Shown here piece by piece: positions 1 to 7,756 of a stretch of 64,000 bases of DNA. The DNA is taken from contig NZ_JAUNVZ010000004.1 in the NCBI RefSeq assembly GCF_030540545.1, positions 124,001-188,000 of the forward strand, given 5' to 3'. The number at the start of each line of letters is the position of its first letter. Within the stretch, counting starts at the first letter, position 1. The DNA is from Rothia sp. (in: high G+C Gram-positive bacteria) (lineage in GTDB: Bacteria > Actinomycetota > Actinomycetes > Actinomycetales > Micrococcaceae). A program made the translations under genes and the position numbers. The notes under the pieces were generated by a model that was not told the DNA's origin, ran no database searches, and worked only from the letters and a program-made list of their open reading frames with translations.

Positions 1-22
1 TATTTTCCTTTGGTAGTGGGGT

Positions 23-1516
23 CTAGAGGAGGCTCGACCAGAGTCGGCACAGGTTTTCAACCATTTTAATGCGGTTGGGTCGTGCTGCCCACTGGTCGTA
101 GCGTAGTTCGGTGCAGATTGCCTCGTAGCGGGCGGTGACGTCTTCGAGGGCGCGCACCATGGCGTTGTCGGTGATGAAGGTGGACACTTCAAGGTTAAGG
201 GAGAAGGAGCGCGGGTCCATATTGGAGGATCCGATGAGCACCATCTCGTTATCAACGTACATGTATTTGGAGTGCAACACGGTCGGTCCGGGGTATTGCA
301 GGATACGCACCCCGGCGGCCAGCAGCGTCTCGTAGTAGGAGCGTTGAGCCATATTGGGTAGGAACTGGTCGCCTTTTTCACATACGATCACGGTCACTTC
401 AATGCCGGAGAACGCGGCGTTCGTCAGTGCCTGCAGCAGCGTTTCGTCGGGTACGAAGTAGGGGGAGCAGATGGTAATGCGCTCTTCGGCGTTATAGATC
501 ATGTAGTTGATCAGGCGCAGGTTATTTTCAGTTTCAAAACCGGGACCGGATGGTACTACCTGGGCGCGTACGCCACCGGGGGTGTAGGGGATATTGGCTT
601 CAATTTCTGCCAGCAGCAGCTCATTAGTTTCCGAGTACCAGTCGGAAATAAAGATAGCGTTGAGCTCTTCAACAATGGGGCCGGTGCAGGAGAAAGTGAG
701 GTCTTTCCATTCCAGGCCCTTTTCAATATTGGCCTTCATATCGTAGGAGCGGTGAATGGCGTTCTGCGAACCGGAGAACGCCACCTCACCGTCCACCACG
801 AGCACCTTGCGGTGGTTACGCAAATCCGGGCGCTGCCATTGCAGGCGCCAGGGGCGCAGGGGCAGCATCAGGCGCCATTGGATGCCCGAACGGTCGAGCA
901 TGGAGCAGAGCTTGTGGAAGGAGGGGTATTTGCGGCTACCAATATGGTCAATGAGCACGCGCACCTGCACGCCACGCTGGTGGGCGGCGAAGAGGGCATC
1001 CCAGAGGACCTTGGTCGCCTCATCATAGGCGGTGATATAGAACTCGAAGTGCACATAGTGGCGCGCGGTGCCAATGCGTTCGGCCATGGCAACCATGGCG
1101 GCGTGGTTATCTTCGTGCAGGGTAAAGCGATTGCCACCGACCAGGGGCAACGCGCCGAGCTTATAGTTCAGCTGGCTTGCTACGCGTGCCGCTTCGCTCA
1201 GGTCGTCGATGGTGGTCAGGTAGGGGGAATCGCCGGATGCTTCGCGAATCATGTCGTTCATGGCGTGTTGGCGTGCTCGGCGGTATCGGGGTAGGTGGCG
1301 GGATCCGAAGATGAGGAAGGCGAGAAAGCCTACGAAGGGGATAAAGAAGATCGCCATAAGCCAGCCGAGCGCCACCACGGGCTTGCGGTTGTAGGGTAGC
1401 CAGATGAGCGAGGTGAAGCGGATGAGGATATCAAGAACGAAGATGGTGGTGTTCATCCAGTCGGGGAGGAAACTGAACTGGTTAGGTTGAAAGAAGCTGA
1501 AAATATTAATATCCAC
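23..1516 (-). CDS. cls: Cardiolipin synthase, phospholipase D family
   Basis: Membrane enzyme that joins phosphatidyl groups to make cardiolipin. Two hydrophobic segments near residues 20-40 and 46-70 form the N-terminal anchor. Two phospholipase D HKD motifs follow: HRKVLVVD near residue 234 and HSKYMYVD near residue 414, the second continuing into GSSNMDPRSF. About 497 residues is the usual length of bacterial Cls. The start used is GTG with a weak ribosome site; an ATG about 20 codons further in is an alternative. It is transcribed away from the TetR gene. The family assignment is firm; cardiolipin rather than another phosphatidyl product is inferred from family membership. Confidence 0.9.
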   Translation of the reverse strand: MDINIFSFFQPNQFSFLPDWMNTTIFVLDILIRFTSLIWLPYNRKPVVALGWLMAIFFIPFVGFLAFLIFGSRHLPRYRRARQHAMNDMIREASGDSPYLTTIDDLSEAARVASQLNYKLGALPLVGGNRFTLHEDNHAAMVAMAERIGTARHYVHFEFYITAYDEATKVLWDALFAAHQRGVQVRVLIDHIGSRKYPSFHKLCSMLDRSGIQWRLMLPLRPWRLQWQRPDLRNHRKVLVVDGEVAFSGSQNAIHRSYDMKANIEKGLEWKDLTFSCTGPIVEELNAIFISDWYSETNELLLAEIEANIPYTPGGVRAQVVPSGPGFETENNLRLINYMIYNAEERITICSPYFVPDETLLQALTNAAFSGIEVTVIVCEKGDQFLPNMAQRSYYETLLAAGVRILQYPGPTVLHSKYMYVDNEMVLIGSSNMDPRSFSLNLEVSTFITDNAMVRALEDVTARYEAICTELRYDQWAARPNRIKMVENLCRLWSSLL

Positions 1517-1614
1517 CTGTCTATTATCCCTATGGGTCGGGTTTTTGCCCTATTGGGTGGCTTTGGTGTTCATCTCAGTGGCACCGGGTGCGGGTCTGCG
1601 GTTGCTGGGTGCAC

Positions 1615-1643
1615 TTGCGCAAAGTTTGCAGTAATGCAATAAT
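1615..1643 (+). promoter_or_regulatory. Promoter of the TetR gene, probably leaderless
   Basis: TTGCGC (1615-1620), a 17-base spacer and AATAAT (1638-1643) form a good sigma-70-type promoter. Its start point would fall at about 1650, at the GTG at 1651 where the TetR reading frame can begin. No Shine-Dalgarno sequence lies upstream, so a leaderless mRNA is the simplest reading. Confidence 0.5.
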
Positions 1644-1657
1644 TGCATCTGTGCAAA
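1625..1657. promoter_or_regulatory. 33-bp palindrome, probable TetR operator
   Basis: Inverted repeat with 13 of 16 base pairs matching around a central A: outer arms TTTGCA/TGTGCAAA-type and inner arms TGCAAT/ATTGCA. It covers the -10 element and the start codon of the TetR gene. This size and position are typical of an autorepressing TetR operator. The binding protein is inferred from adjacency. Confidence 0.6.
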
Positions 1658-2319
1658 ATACTCAGTTGTCACCTAAACCCCTACGCGAACGCCGCCGCGC
1701 ACGCACCTGGCAGGCAATCCACGCCGCAGCCAGCACTCTGGCGGCTACCAAGGGGTTACGCGAAACCACCATTGAACAAATCGCTGAACAAGCCGGGGTA
1801 TCCACCCGAACCTTCTTCAACTACTTCGCCACCAAAGAAGATGCCATCCTGGGTATATCCACTCTAGAACTGACTGATCAGATGCTTGAACAGGATGCCC
1901 AACGCGGCGATAACCGCCTGATTGTTCGCCTCACCCACTTGCTGCTGACCATTGTGCGTGCAGGATTCGGCGGCACAGATATTGAGCAGATCCGCCAGAA
2001 TATTAACCGCTACCCGGAGCTAATGAATAGGGTCAAGGTGCATAACCATCACGCCGAGAACCTTCTGCGTGACTTCCTGACCCGGGTGGATTGGGAACGC
2101 TTCACGACTGCTGGATACCGCGGACCTTTCCCCCTGCATCCTGCCGAGCACGCCCCCGAACCAAACGCAGATCAGCAACAGATGATTGAAAGCATGCTGC
2201 ACCTGGCAAGCGCCATTCTGCGCCAGGTGCGTTTCGGTGATCAGATTGACGACGTGCACCTGCTCGATACACAAATTCGGGCACTGGCCGATAGCTACAC
2301 CACGATTTTGACCTACTAA
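1651..2319 (+). CDS. TetR-family transcriptional regulator
   Basis: DNA-binding repressor of about 222 residues. The N-terminal helix-turn-helix is clear: TTIEQIAEQAGVSTRTFFNYF, roughly residues 35-55 from this start, followed by the usual KEDAIL. The C-terminal ligand domain resembles the MftR/TetR_C_17-like type but is not specific enough to name a ligand. The frame is open back to a GTG at 1588. The GTG at 1651 is preferred because a promoter and palindrome end exactly there. The MFS exporter begins 29 bases downstream in the same direction, so the likely job is repression of itself and the exporter until a toxic compound binds. Confidence 0.85.
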   Translation: MQNTQLSPKPLRERRRARTWQAIHAAASTLAATKGLRETTIEQIAEQAGVSTRTFFNYFATKEDAILGISTLELTDQMLEQDAQRGDNRLIVRLTHLLLTIVRAGFGGTDIEQIRQNINRYPELMNRVKVHNHHAENLLRDFLTRVDWERFTTAGYRGPFPLHPAEHAPEPNADQQQMIESMLHLASAILRQVRFGDQIDDVHLLDTQIRALADSYTTILTY

Positions 2320-2348
2320 AAATAACCCTACACAAAACGCTAAGGATA

Positions 2349-4025
2349 ATGATGAGCACACAGACAAATCATCAAGAAACTCCGCAGCAGATGAAACAAC
2401 ACCAGATCCGACTCATGTTCTCGGGTCTTGTGATTGTGATGCTGATGTCGGCGCTAAACCAGACGGTTCTGGCGCCCTCCCTGCCCACCATTGTGGGCGA
2501 ACTGCACGGTGTGGAGCATATGAGTTGGGTGATTACCAGCTTCATTCTGCTCTCCACCATCACCATGCCCGCCTACGGTAAGCTGTCGGATCAGTTTGGC
2601 CGCAAGCCCTTCCTAATTTTCGCAATCCTTGCCTTTGCCGCCGGTTCCATTACCGGTGCGCTCGCAAACGATATGACCACCCTGATTATTTCCCGCTCGC
2701 TGCAGGGTCTGGGTGGCGGCGGTCTGATGATTCTTTCTCAGTCCGTGATTGCCGATGTGATTCCCGCCCGTGACCGCGGTAAGTATATGGGTATTATCGG
2801 TGGCGTGTTTGCGTTCTCGTCGGTAGCCGGCCCGCTGCTGGGTGGTTGGATTACCGAAGGACCGGGTTGGCGTTGGGCGTTCTGGATTAACCTGCCCATG
2901 GCTGCCCTGGCGATTGCCGCAGTGATTTTCTTGCTGCCGCACTCTTCCCGTAAGGGTCAGGTTAAGAAGAGTGTTGACTACCTGGGCACGATTATCCTGA
3001 TGGTGGGTACCTCTGCCCTGGTGTTGGCTACGATTTGGGGCGGTAACCAGTACGCCTGGGATTCTGCTGAGATTATTGGCCTGTTCATTTTCTCTCTGCT
3101 GTGCGCCCTGGTGTTTATCCCCGTGGAGCTGCGCGCAGCAGAACCCATTATGCCCATGTACCTGTTCAAGGAACGTAACTTCCTGCTGAGCACCGGCGCA
3201 TCCTTGGCGCTGGGTATCGCCATGATGGGTTCGGTGGAGTACATCCCCACCTATTTCCAGATGTCGCTGGGCGTGAGCGCAACGGTGGCAGGTTTGCTGT
3301 TGATTCCCATGATGGGTGTGCTGCTGGTGGTTTCGATTATTACGGGTCGTCTCGTGTCGAAGACCGGTCGTTATAAGCCGTACCTGGTGACCGGTACTCT
3401 GCTGGTGACTTTGGGTCTGTGGCTGCTCTCTACCGCTAATCAGGACACCCCCACCTGGGTTTTCTGCCTGTATCTTGCGGTGATGGGTGCCGGTTTGGGC
3501 ATGTCCATGCAGTTCTTGACTCTGGTGGTGCAGAATGCGTTCCCGGCGCGTGTGGTGGGTACGGCAACCGCTGCCAATAACTTTTTCCGTCAGGTAGGTT
3601 CGACGGTGGGTGCCTCCCTGGTGGGTGGTTTGTTCACCTCGCGCCTGACCTCGTTCTTGACTGAGCGTATGCCGGCGCAGGCTGCCGCTTCTGCCGGTGA
3701 GCACGGTACTTCTTCGCTCACTCCTGCGGTGGTGGCGAATCTTCCCGAGCCGATTCACGGCATTATTGTCAGCTCCTATAATGATGCGCTGATGCCGCTC
3801 TTCCTGTACCTGGTGCCGCTGGGTGTTATGTCGGCGCTGCTGCTGGTGTTTGTGCGTGAGGATGCTTTGGCTACCACGGTGGATGCTGAGCCGAGCACGA
3901 CCGATCATCTGGTGCGTTCTGCGGCTACGGGTGCGATTCCGGTGATTGATCCGAATCGTCCGCTCAAGGAGCAGATTCACGGTACGGCTCAGACGGTTGT
4001 TGAGCTGGAGGATGAGCAGAAGTAA
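2349..4025 (+). CDS. MFS drug exporter, DHA2 (EmrB/QacA) family, 14 TM segments
   Basis: Proton-driven multidrug exporter in the cytoplasmic membrane. The 558 residues and about 14 hydrophobic segments fit the DHA2 family. Visible family signatures are motif A (GKLSDQFGRKPF, near residue 77), LQGLGGGGLM with DVIPARDRGKYMG in the first half, and the motif C-like GPLLGGWI. The C-terminal 60 residues are hydrophilic. Two ATG codons are adjacent at 2349 and 2352, with AAGGA just upstream. It lies 29 bases after the TetR gene and is probably co-transcribed and repressed by it. The substrate cannot be told from sequence. Confidence 0.9.
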   Translation: MMSTQTNHQETPQQMKQHQIRLMFSGLVIVMLMSALNQTVLAPSLPTIVGELHGVEHMSWVITSFILLSTITMPAYGKLSDQFGRKPFLIFAILAFAAGSITGALANDMTTLIISRSLQGLGGGGLMILSQSVIADVIPARDRGKYMGIIGGVFAFSSVAGPLLGGWITEGPGWRWAFWINLPMAALAIAAVIFLLPHSSRKGQVKKSVDYLGTIILMVGTSALVLATIWGGNQYAWDSAEIIGLFIFSLLCALVFIPVELRAAEPIMPMYLFKERNFLLSTGASLALGIAMMGSVEYIPTYFQMSLGVSATVAGLLLIPMMGVLLVVSIITGRLVSKTGRYKPYLVTGTLLVTLGLWLLSTANQDTPTWVFCLYLAVMGAGLGMSMQFLTLVVQNAFPARVVGTATAANNFFRQVGSTVGASLVGGLFTSRLTSFLTERMPAQAAASAGEHGTSSLTPAVVANLPEPIHGIIVSSYNDALMPLFLYLVPLGVMSALLLVFVREDALATTVDAEPSTTDHLVRSAATGAIPVIDPNRPLKEQIHGTAQTVVELEDEQK

Positions 4026-4060
4026 TCTGCGTGGAAGCTAGCTGCTAGCTGGGCATGATA

Positions 4061-4088
4061 GGGGCGGGGCACGGTACCCCGCCCCTTT
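4061..4088 (+). terminator. Rho-independent terminator after the MFS exporter
   Basis: GGGGCGGGG / CCCCGCCCC, a perfect 9-bp stem, followed by a short T run. Confidence 0.8.
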
Positions 4089-4146
4089 GCTATGCTTAAA
4101 GACAATATATTAGCTGCACCTAACCAGCTGAAGAATTGAGGATATT

Positions 4147-5106
4147 ATGAAGATTTTGCTCCCCACCTCTATTGAGCTCAATGAAGAGCAATTGAATCTG
4201 GCGCCGGATGATACGGTACGCCACTACGATCCCACCCAGCCCATTGCGGACGAGGATACCGACGCAGATGCTGTGGTGATTTGGGGCAATACTACCGAGC
4301 AGCTGGCTGATTCGGCCAAGCGTTTGCACAAGGTTGGCCTATTGCAGGCTCTGCTGGCGGGTCCCGATGCGGTGCGTGCGGCCGGTTTCCGTCCCGAGGC
4401 TGCTATTTGCTCCGGTGTGGGTCTGCACTCCCTGACCGTTGCCGAGCACGCCCTGGCGCTGACCCTGAACTTTGTGCGTTTCCTACCCACTCTGGCGCAG
4501 CGCACCGCAGCCCACGAGTGGGCGGGGGAGCTGGGCGGCCCGCAGCAGCTGCATCCGAGCGATCAGGTGACCACCCTGCTGGATGCCAATGTGCTCATTT
4601 GGGGTTTTGGTTCTATTGGTCGCGAGACCGCGCGCCTCTTCTCCGCCTTTGGTGCGAAGGTGACCGGTGTGGCTCGTAGCGCCGGTGAGCGTTATGGCTT
4701 CCCGGTGATTGCTACCGAGCAGCTTGATGAGTACCTGCCGAGCACCGATATTTTGGTAATGATCCTGCCGGATTCTCCCGAGACTAAGCAGGCTCTGAAT
4801 GCTCAGAAGCTCTCCCTGCTGCCCTCGCGCGCCTACCTTGTGAATGTCGGTCGCGGCTCCACCGTGGATGAGGACGCTCTGGTTGAGGCTCTGAACTCGG
4901 GTTCTCTTGCCGGTGCCGCCCTGGATGTTGCTAGCGTTGAGCCCCTGCCGGCTGAGTCTACCCTGTGGGATGCGAAGAATATTGTGATTACTCCGCATGC
5001 TGCCGGTGGTCGTCCGGTGAACCCTGAGGAGCTGATCGCTCATAATCTGCGCGCCCTGCGCACCGGTGCTGCTCCCAGCCAGTACCGTAATCGTTTTAAC
5101 GCTTGA
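4147..5106 (+). CDS. D-isomer-specific 2-hydroxyacid dehydrogenase
   Basis: NAD(P)-dependent oxidoreductase of 319 residues. The Rossmann dinucleotide motif is seen as LIWGFGSIGRETARLF near residue 152. The family signatures LPDSPETKQALN and VNVGRGSTVDEDAL follow, then the catalytic Arg region. The catalytic Glu lies in SVEPLP and the catalytic His in ITPHAAGG. The N-terminal substrate half is diverged, so the substrate (phosphoglycerate, glyoxylate or another 2-oxoacid) is not assigned; it is not a full-length SerA with a regulatory domain. A good ribosome site (GAGGAT) precedes the ATG. It appears monocistronic, with a terminator on each side. Confidence 0.85.
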   Translation: MKILLPTSIELNEEQLNLAPDDTVRHYDPTQPIADEDTDADAVVIWGNTTEQLADSAKRLHKVGLLQALLAGPDAVRAAGFRPEAAICSGVGLHSLTVAEHALALTLNFVRFLPTLAQRTAAHEWAGELGGPQQLHPSDQVTTLLDANVLIWGFGSIGRETARLFSAFGAKVTGVARSAGERYGFPVIATEQLDEYLPSTDILVMILPDSPETKQALNAQKLSLLPSRAYLVNVGRGSTVDEDALVEALNSGSLAGAALDVASVEPLPAESTLWDAKNIVITPHAAGGRPVNPEELIAHNLRALRTGAAPSQYRNRFNA

Positions 5107-5144
5107 GTCTCTTAAGGCTATCTAGCTTGTAGTAGTTATAGTCC

Positions 5145-5175
5145 GAGCCCCGATACATACACAGTATCGGGGCTC
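5145..5175 (+). terminator. Perfect 12-bp hairpin after the dehydrogenase
   Basis: GAGCCCCGATAC / GTATCGGGGCTC with a 7-base loop. No T run follows, so termination may be weak. Confidence 0.6.
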
Positions 5176-5375
5176 GCTGTGTACGGGGCGCGGTCGCGTA
5201 CCAGAATATGTAGATATAGCCTAGTGAAGCCGCAGAGCGCCCACCCAGTGTTACGGAATGTTAAAAACCGGTTAAAAGAGTCACTGTGTCTTAAAACGGT
5301 AAAAATTTTTTCCGGAGCACCTTAAGTTAGCCCTTAACTCTTCCTTGAAGAAGAGCCAGGCACCCCTAAGTTATC

Positions 5376-5404
5376 TGTGGATTTCTGTGGATAGAGGTGG
5401 ATAA
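5376..5404 (+). repeat. Three 10-bp-spaced DnaA-box-like repeats
   Basis: TGTGGATTT (5376), TGTGGATAG (5386) and GGTGGATAA (5396) recur exactly every 10 bases. Related copies lie at 5463 (TGTGGATAG) and 5607 (GGTGGATAG). On the other strand these read as TTATCCACA-like DnaA boxes. They may be DnaA sites or operators for another regulator. Confidence 0.45.
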
Positions 5405-5604
5405 ACTAGCTGCAGACCCGGCGAAATCCGCAGATTCTCGGGGTGTTTTCGACTTTATGGCTTGTGGATAGCCTCCGGGGCTCCAATGCATAGTCAATGC
5501 ATAGTTACGCATCTTTAGTGAATGATAATTCCTCTTCCACTCTGCCCGCGCCAAAGAATAGTGTTCAAAGGGCATATTTATGGTCTTGGAGCCCGCGTGT
5601 GGGT

Positions 5605-5632
5605 TTGGTGGATAGCCCCTTAAAAATATAAG
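5605..5632 (+). promoter_or_regulatory. Possible promoter of the peptide transporter operon
   Basis: TTGGTG, 16 bases, TATAAG. The -10 is good and the -35 poor. It overlaps the last TGTGGATA-like repeat and lies about 115 bases before the first permease gene. Confidence 0.25.
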
Positions 5633-5750
5633 ATATAAAGAACCGCTCCTAGTGACAGTAATCACGACAGCATCGCCGTGATGCATCGCAGGAGCCACTA
5701 CACACTGTTAAGTCTTAGATAACCGACCATTCAAGGAGGGGAACCGTCCC

Positions 5751-6734
5751 ATGTTTAGGTACGTCCTCCAGCGCTCGCTGACGTATCTCGTCATGGTGTT
5801 TATTACCACCACGATGGGCTACTTCGCAGCAGTTGTTACCCTCAAGCCGGCGCTTGCCGAGCAGGAGAAGGTGCCTCGCCCGTCCCCCGAGCAGGTGAAC
5901 CGTAACTTCGCTGCGCTGGGTCTCGACCCGGAAATGAGCCCCTGGGACCGCTATGTCCAGTGGCTGACTAATGTTGTGACTAAGTTTGACTGGGGTCGTA
6001 GTCCCGATGGTGGCTACGTGAACCAGGAGTTCGGTGACCGCGTCTGGGTTTCCGCTCGACTGATGCTCGCAGCAACTATTCTGACCATTGTTATTGGTGT
6101 GGCGCTGGGTGTGTACTCGGCAGCTCGTCAGTACAAGTTTGCTGACCGCGTGCTGACCGGTTACTCCTACCTGGTCTACATCATCCCCGCTCCCGTTGCG
6201 TACTTCGTGATTCAGATGGGCGCCATCGAGATTAACGATGCTGCCGGCGAGAAGATCTTCTACGTGACCGGTATTTCTACCCCGGGTGTGACCGGCTTCT
6301 GGGATACTCTTATTGACGGTGCGGCGCACTACTTCGTGCCGACTTTCTGTATGACTATCCTGGGTTGGGCGGGTTACCAGATTGCACAGCGCCAGTACCT
6401 GCTGGACAACGTCAATGCTGACTTTGTGCGTACTGCACGCGCTAAGGGTCTGACTCGTAACCAGGCGATTACTCGCCACGCTCTGCGTGTCTCCTTCATT
6501 CCCGTGGCACAGTCCATCGCGTACCAGATTCCCTACATCTTCGCGGGTGCATTCTTCGCGGAGTCGGTCTTTGCATGGCCCGGTATTGGTAAGTGGTCGA
6601 TTGAAGCTATTACCCACCAGGATGTAAACGGTGCAACCGCTACCCTGGCATATGGTTCCGTGCTCTTTGCAATCGGCGCCATCATTGCGGATATCGCTAC
6701 TACTGTCGTTGACCCCCGAGTGAGGATCTCATGA
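5751..6734 (+). CDS. Di/oligopeptide ABC transporter permease (DppB/OppB type)
   Basis: First membrane subunit of a peptide importer, 327 residues. The N-terminal MFRYVLQRSLTYLVMVF is the typical first segment of the OppB/DppB family; five or six hydrophobic segments follow. The ABC-permease EAA-loop region (FVRTARAKGLTRNQAITRHALRVS; G at the conserved spot) that contacts the ATPase is present near residues 225-248. The periplasmic-side loop after the first segment is long and charged. AAGGAGGGG precedes the ATG. The stop overlaps the start of the next gene by ATGA, so translation is coupled. Confidence 0.92.
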   Translation: MFRYVLQRSLTYLVMVFITTTMGYFAAVVTLKPALAEQEKVPRPSPEQVNRNFAALGLDPEMSPWDRYVQWLTNVVTKFDWGRSPDGGYVNQEFGDRVWVSARLMLAATILTIVIGVALGVYSAARQYKFADRVLTGYSYLVYIIPAPVAYFVIQMGAIEINDAAGEKIFYVTGISTPGVTGFWDTLIDGAAHYFVPTFCMTILGWAGYQIAQRQYLLDNVNADFVRTARAKGLTRNQAITRHALRVSFIPVAQSIAYQIPYIFAGAFFAESVFAWPGIGKWSIEAITHQDVNGATATLAYGSVLFAIGAIIADIATTVVDPRVRIS

Positions 6735-7756
6735 GCCAGGCAACTGAAACTACTGCTCTCCCGGTCGTTCAGGGAGACGATTTCAAGGTCATTAGCAAGA
6801 GCTCGATTATCGTTCGCCGATTCCTGCGCAATAAGGCAGCAGTCTTCGGTCTTGCGGTTTTCCTGCTGATGATTCTCTTCGGTTTCTTCGGTCAGTACCT
6901 GACCAGCTACAAGCCGACTGATATTGACTTTATGGCACTGGGTGAAGAGCCCAGCGCTGAGCACTGGTTCGGTACGACCAGTGCGGGTAACGACCTGTAC
7001 GCTCAGATGGTTGAGGCGGTTCGCGTCTCGCTGCTGATCGGTATTTTGGTGGGTACCGTCTCGATCCTGGTGTCCGCTATCTACGGTTGTGTGATGGCGT
7101 ACTTTGGTGGTTGGGTTGATAAGGTCATGCTCTTCATTCTGGAGACCCTGATCATGGTTCCCTCCCTGCTGATTCTGGCTATTTTGATTAATGGTGAGAT
7201 CGGTAAGGAAATCCAGAAGACCATGCCCGCGTGGATGCTGCTGTCGATCGTTCTGATTTTCTTCGGCTGGATGGGTCCTGCCCGTCTGATCCGTGCGGTG
7301 GCACAGTCCCTGATTACCCGCGACTACGTCAAGGCTGCACGCTACATGGGTGTTCACCCCTTCAAGATTGTGTGGCGTCACCTGGTCCCGAACCTGGGCT
7401 CTCTGCTGGTTCTGGACTTCACCCGCGGCATTATGGGTGCGGTGCTCTCTGAGGTTGCGTACTCCTTCATCGGTATCGGTGTGAAGTACCCCAACTACTC
7501 CCTGGGTTCGATGATCCAGGCAGCATCCGAGCAGATTAACACTCTGCCCCATATGTTCTGGTTCCCGGTGTTCTTCTTCTTCCTGCTGGTGGGTCCGCTG
7601 GCTCTGATGAACGACGGCCTGCGCGATGCCTTCGACCCGACCTCCATGTCTGTCGGTAGCATCAAGAAGTCCAAGAAGAAGGACGAGGACAAGAAGTCCG
7701 ATTCTAAGGAAGAAAAGCAGCTGGCTGCCGCTGGCGCTAAGGAGGCGAAGAACTAA
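6731..7756 (+). CDS. Di/oligopeptide ABC transporter permease (DppC/OppC type)
   Basis: Second membrane subunit, 341 residues. It has a cytoplasmic N-terminus, then RRFLRNKAAVFGLAVF (the OppC_N-type segment). The EHWFGTTSAGNDLYAQMVEA stretch is the well-known HxLGTDxxGRDxxSR signature of DppC in diverged form. The EAA loop (YVKAARYMGVHPFKIVWRHLVPN) lies near residue 200. The C-terminal 30 residues are Lys- and Glu-rich and unusual in length. It overlaps the upstream permease by 4 bases and the downstream ATPase by 1 base (TAATG). Confidence 0.92.
   Translation: MSQATETTALPVVQGDDFKVISKSSIIVRRFLRNKAAVFGLAVFLLMILFGFFGQYLTSYKPTDIDFMALGEEPSAEHWFGTTSAGNDLYAQMVEAVRVSLLIGILVGTVSILVSAIYGCVMAYFGGWVDKVMLFILETLIMVPSLLILAILINGEIGKEIQKTMPAWMLLSIVLIFFGWMGPARLIRAVAQSLITRDYVKAARYMGVHPFKIVWRHLVPNLGSLLVLDFTRGIMGAVLSEVAYSFIGIGVKYPNYSLGSMIQAASEQINTLPHMFWFPVFFFFLLVGPLALMNDGLRDAFDPTSMSVGSIKKSKKKDEDKKSDSKEEKQLAAAGAKEAKN

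Larger units (their letters stand above)
5176..5750. other. 575-bp intergenic region upstream of the peptide transporter
   Basis: No convincing gene. It holds a set of TGTGGATA-type repeats (listed separately), small inverted repeats near 5325-5360 (for example CTCTTC/GAAGAG), an 11-base tandem repeat CAATGCATAGT at 5484-5505, and an ATCACG/CGTGAT hairpin near 5660-5685. A 110-codon open frame on the minus strand (5366-5698) has no ribosome site or recognisable features and was not called. A strong ribosome site, AAGGAGGGG, lies just before the permease start at 5751. Confidence 0.5.

Noticed and set aside
2613-3980. Long open frame (455 codons) antisense to the MFS exporter
   Set aside because: It mirrors the codon bias of the real gene, is rich in His, Arg and Gln, and has no ribosome site or family motif.
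5376-5404. Chromosome origin (oriC) from DnaA-box-like repeats
   Set aside because: dnaA, dnaN and rpmH are not nearby and there is no AT-rich unwinding block; kept only as a repeat/regulatory finding.
5366-5698. 110-codon frame on the minus strand in the peptide-transporter leader
   Set aside because: No ribosome site, no family similarity, and it runs through the phased repeats.
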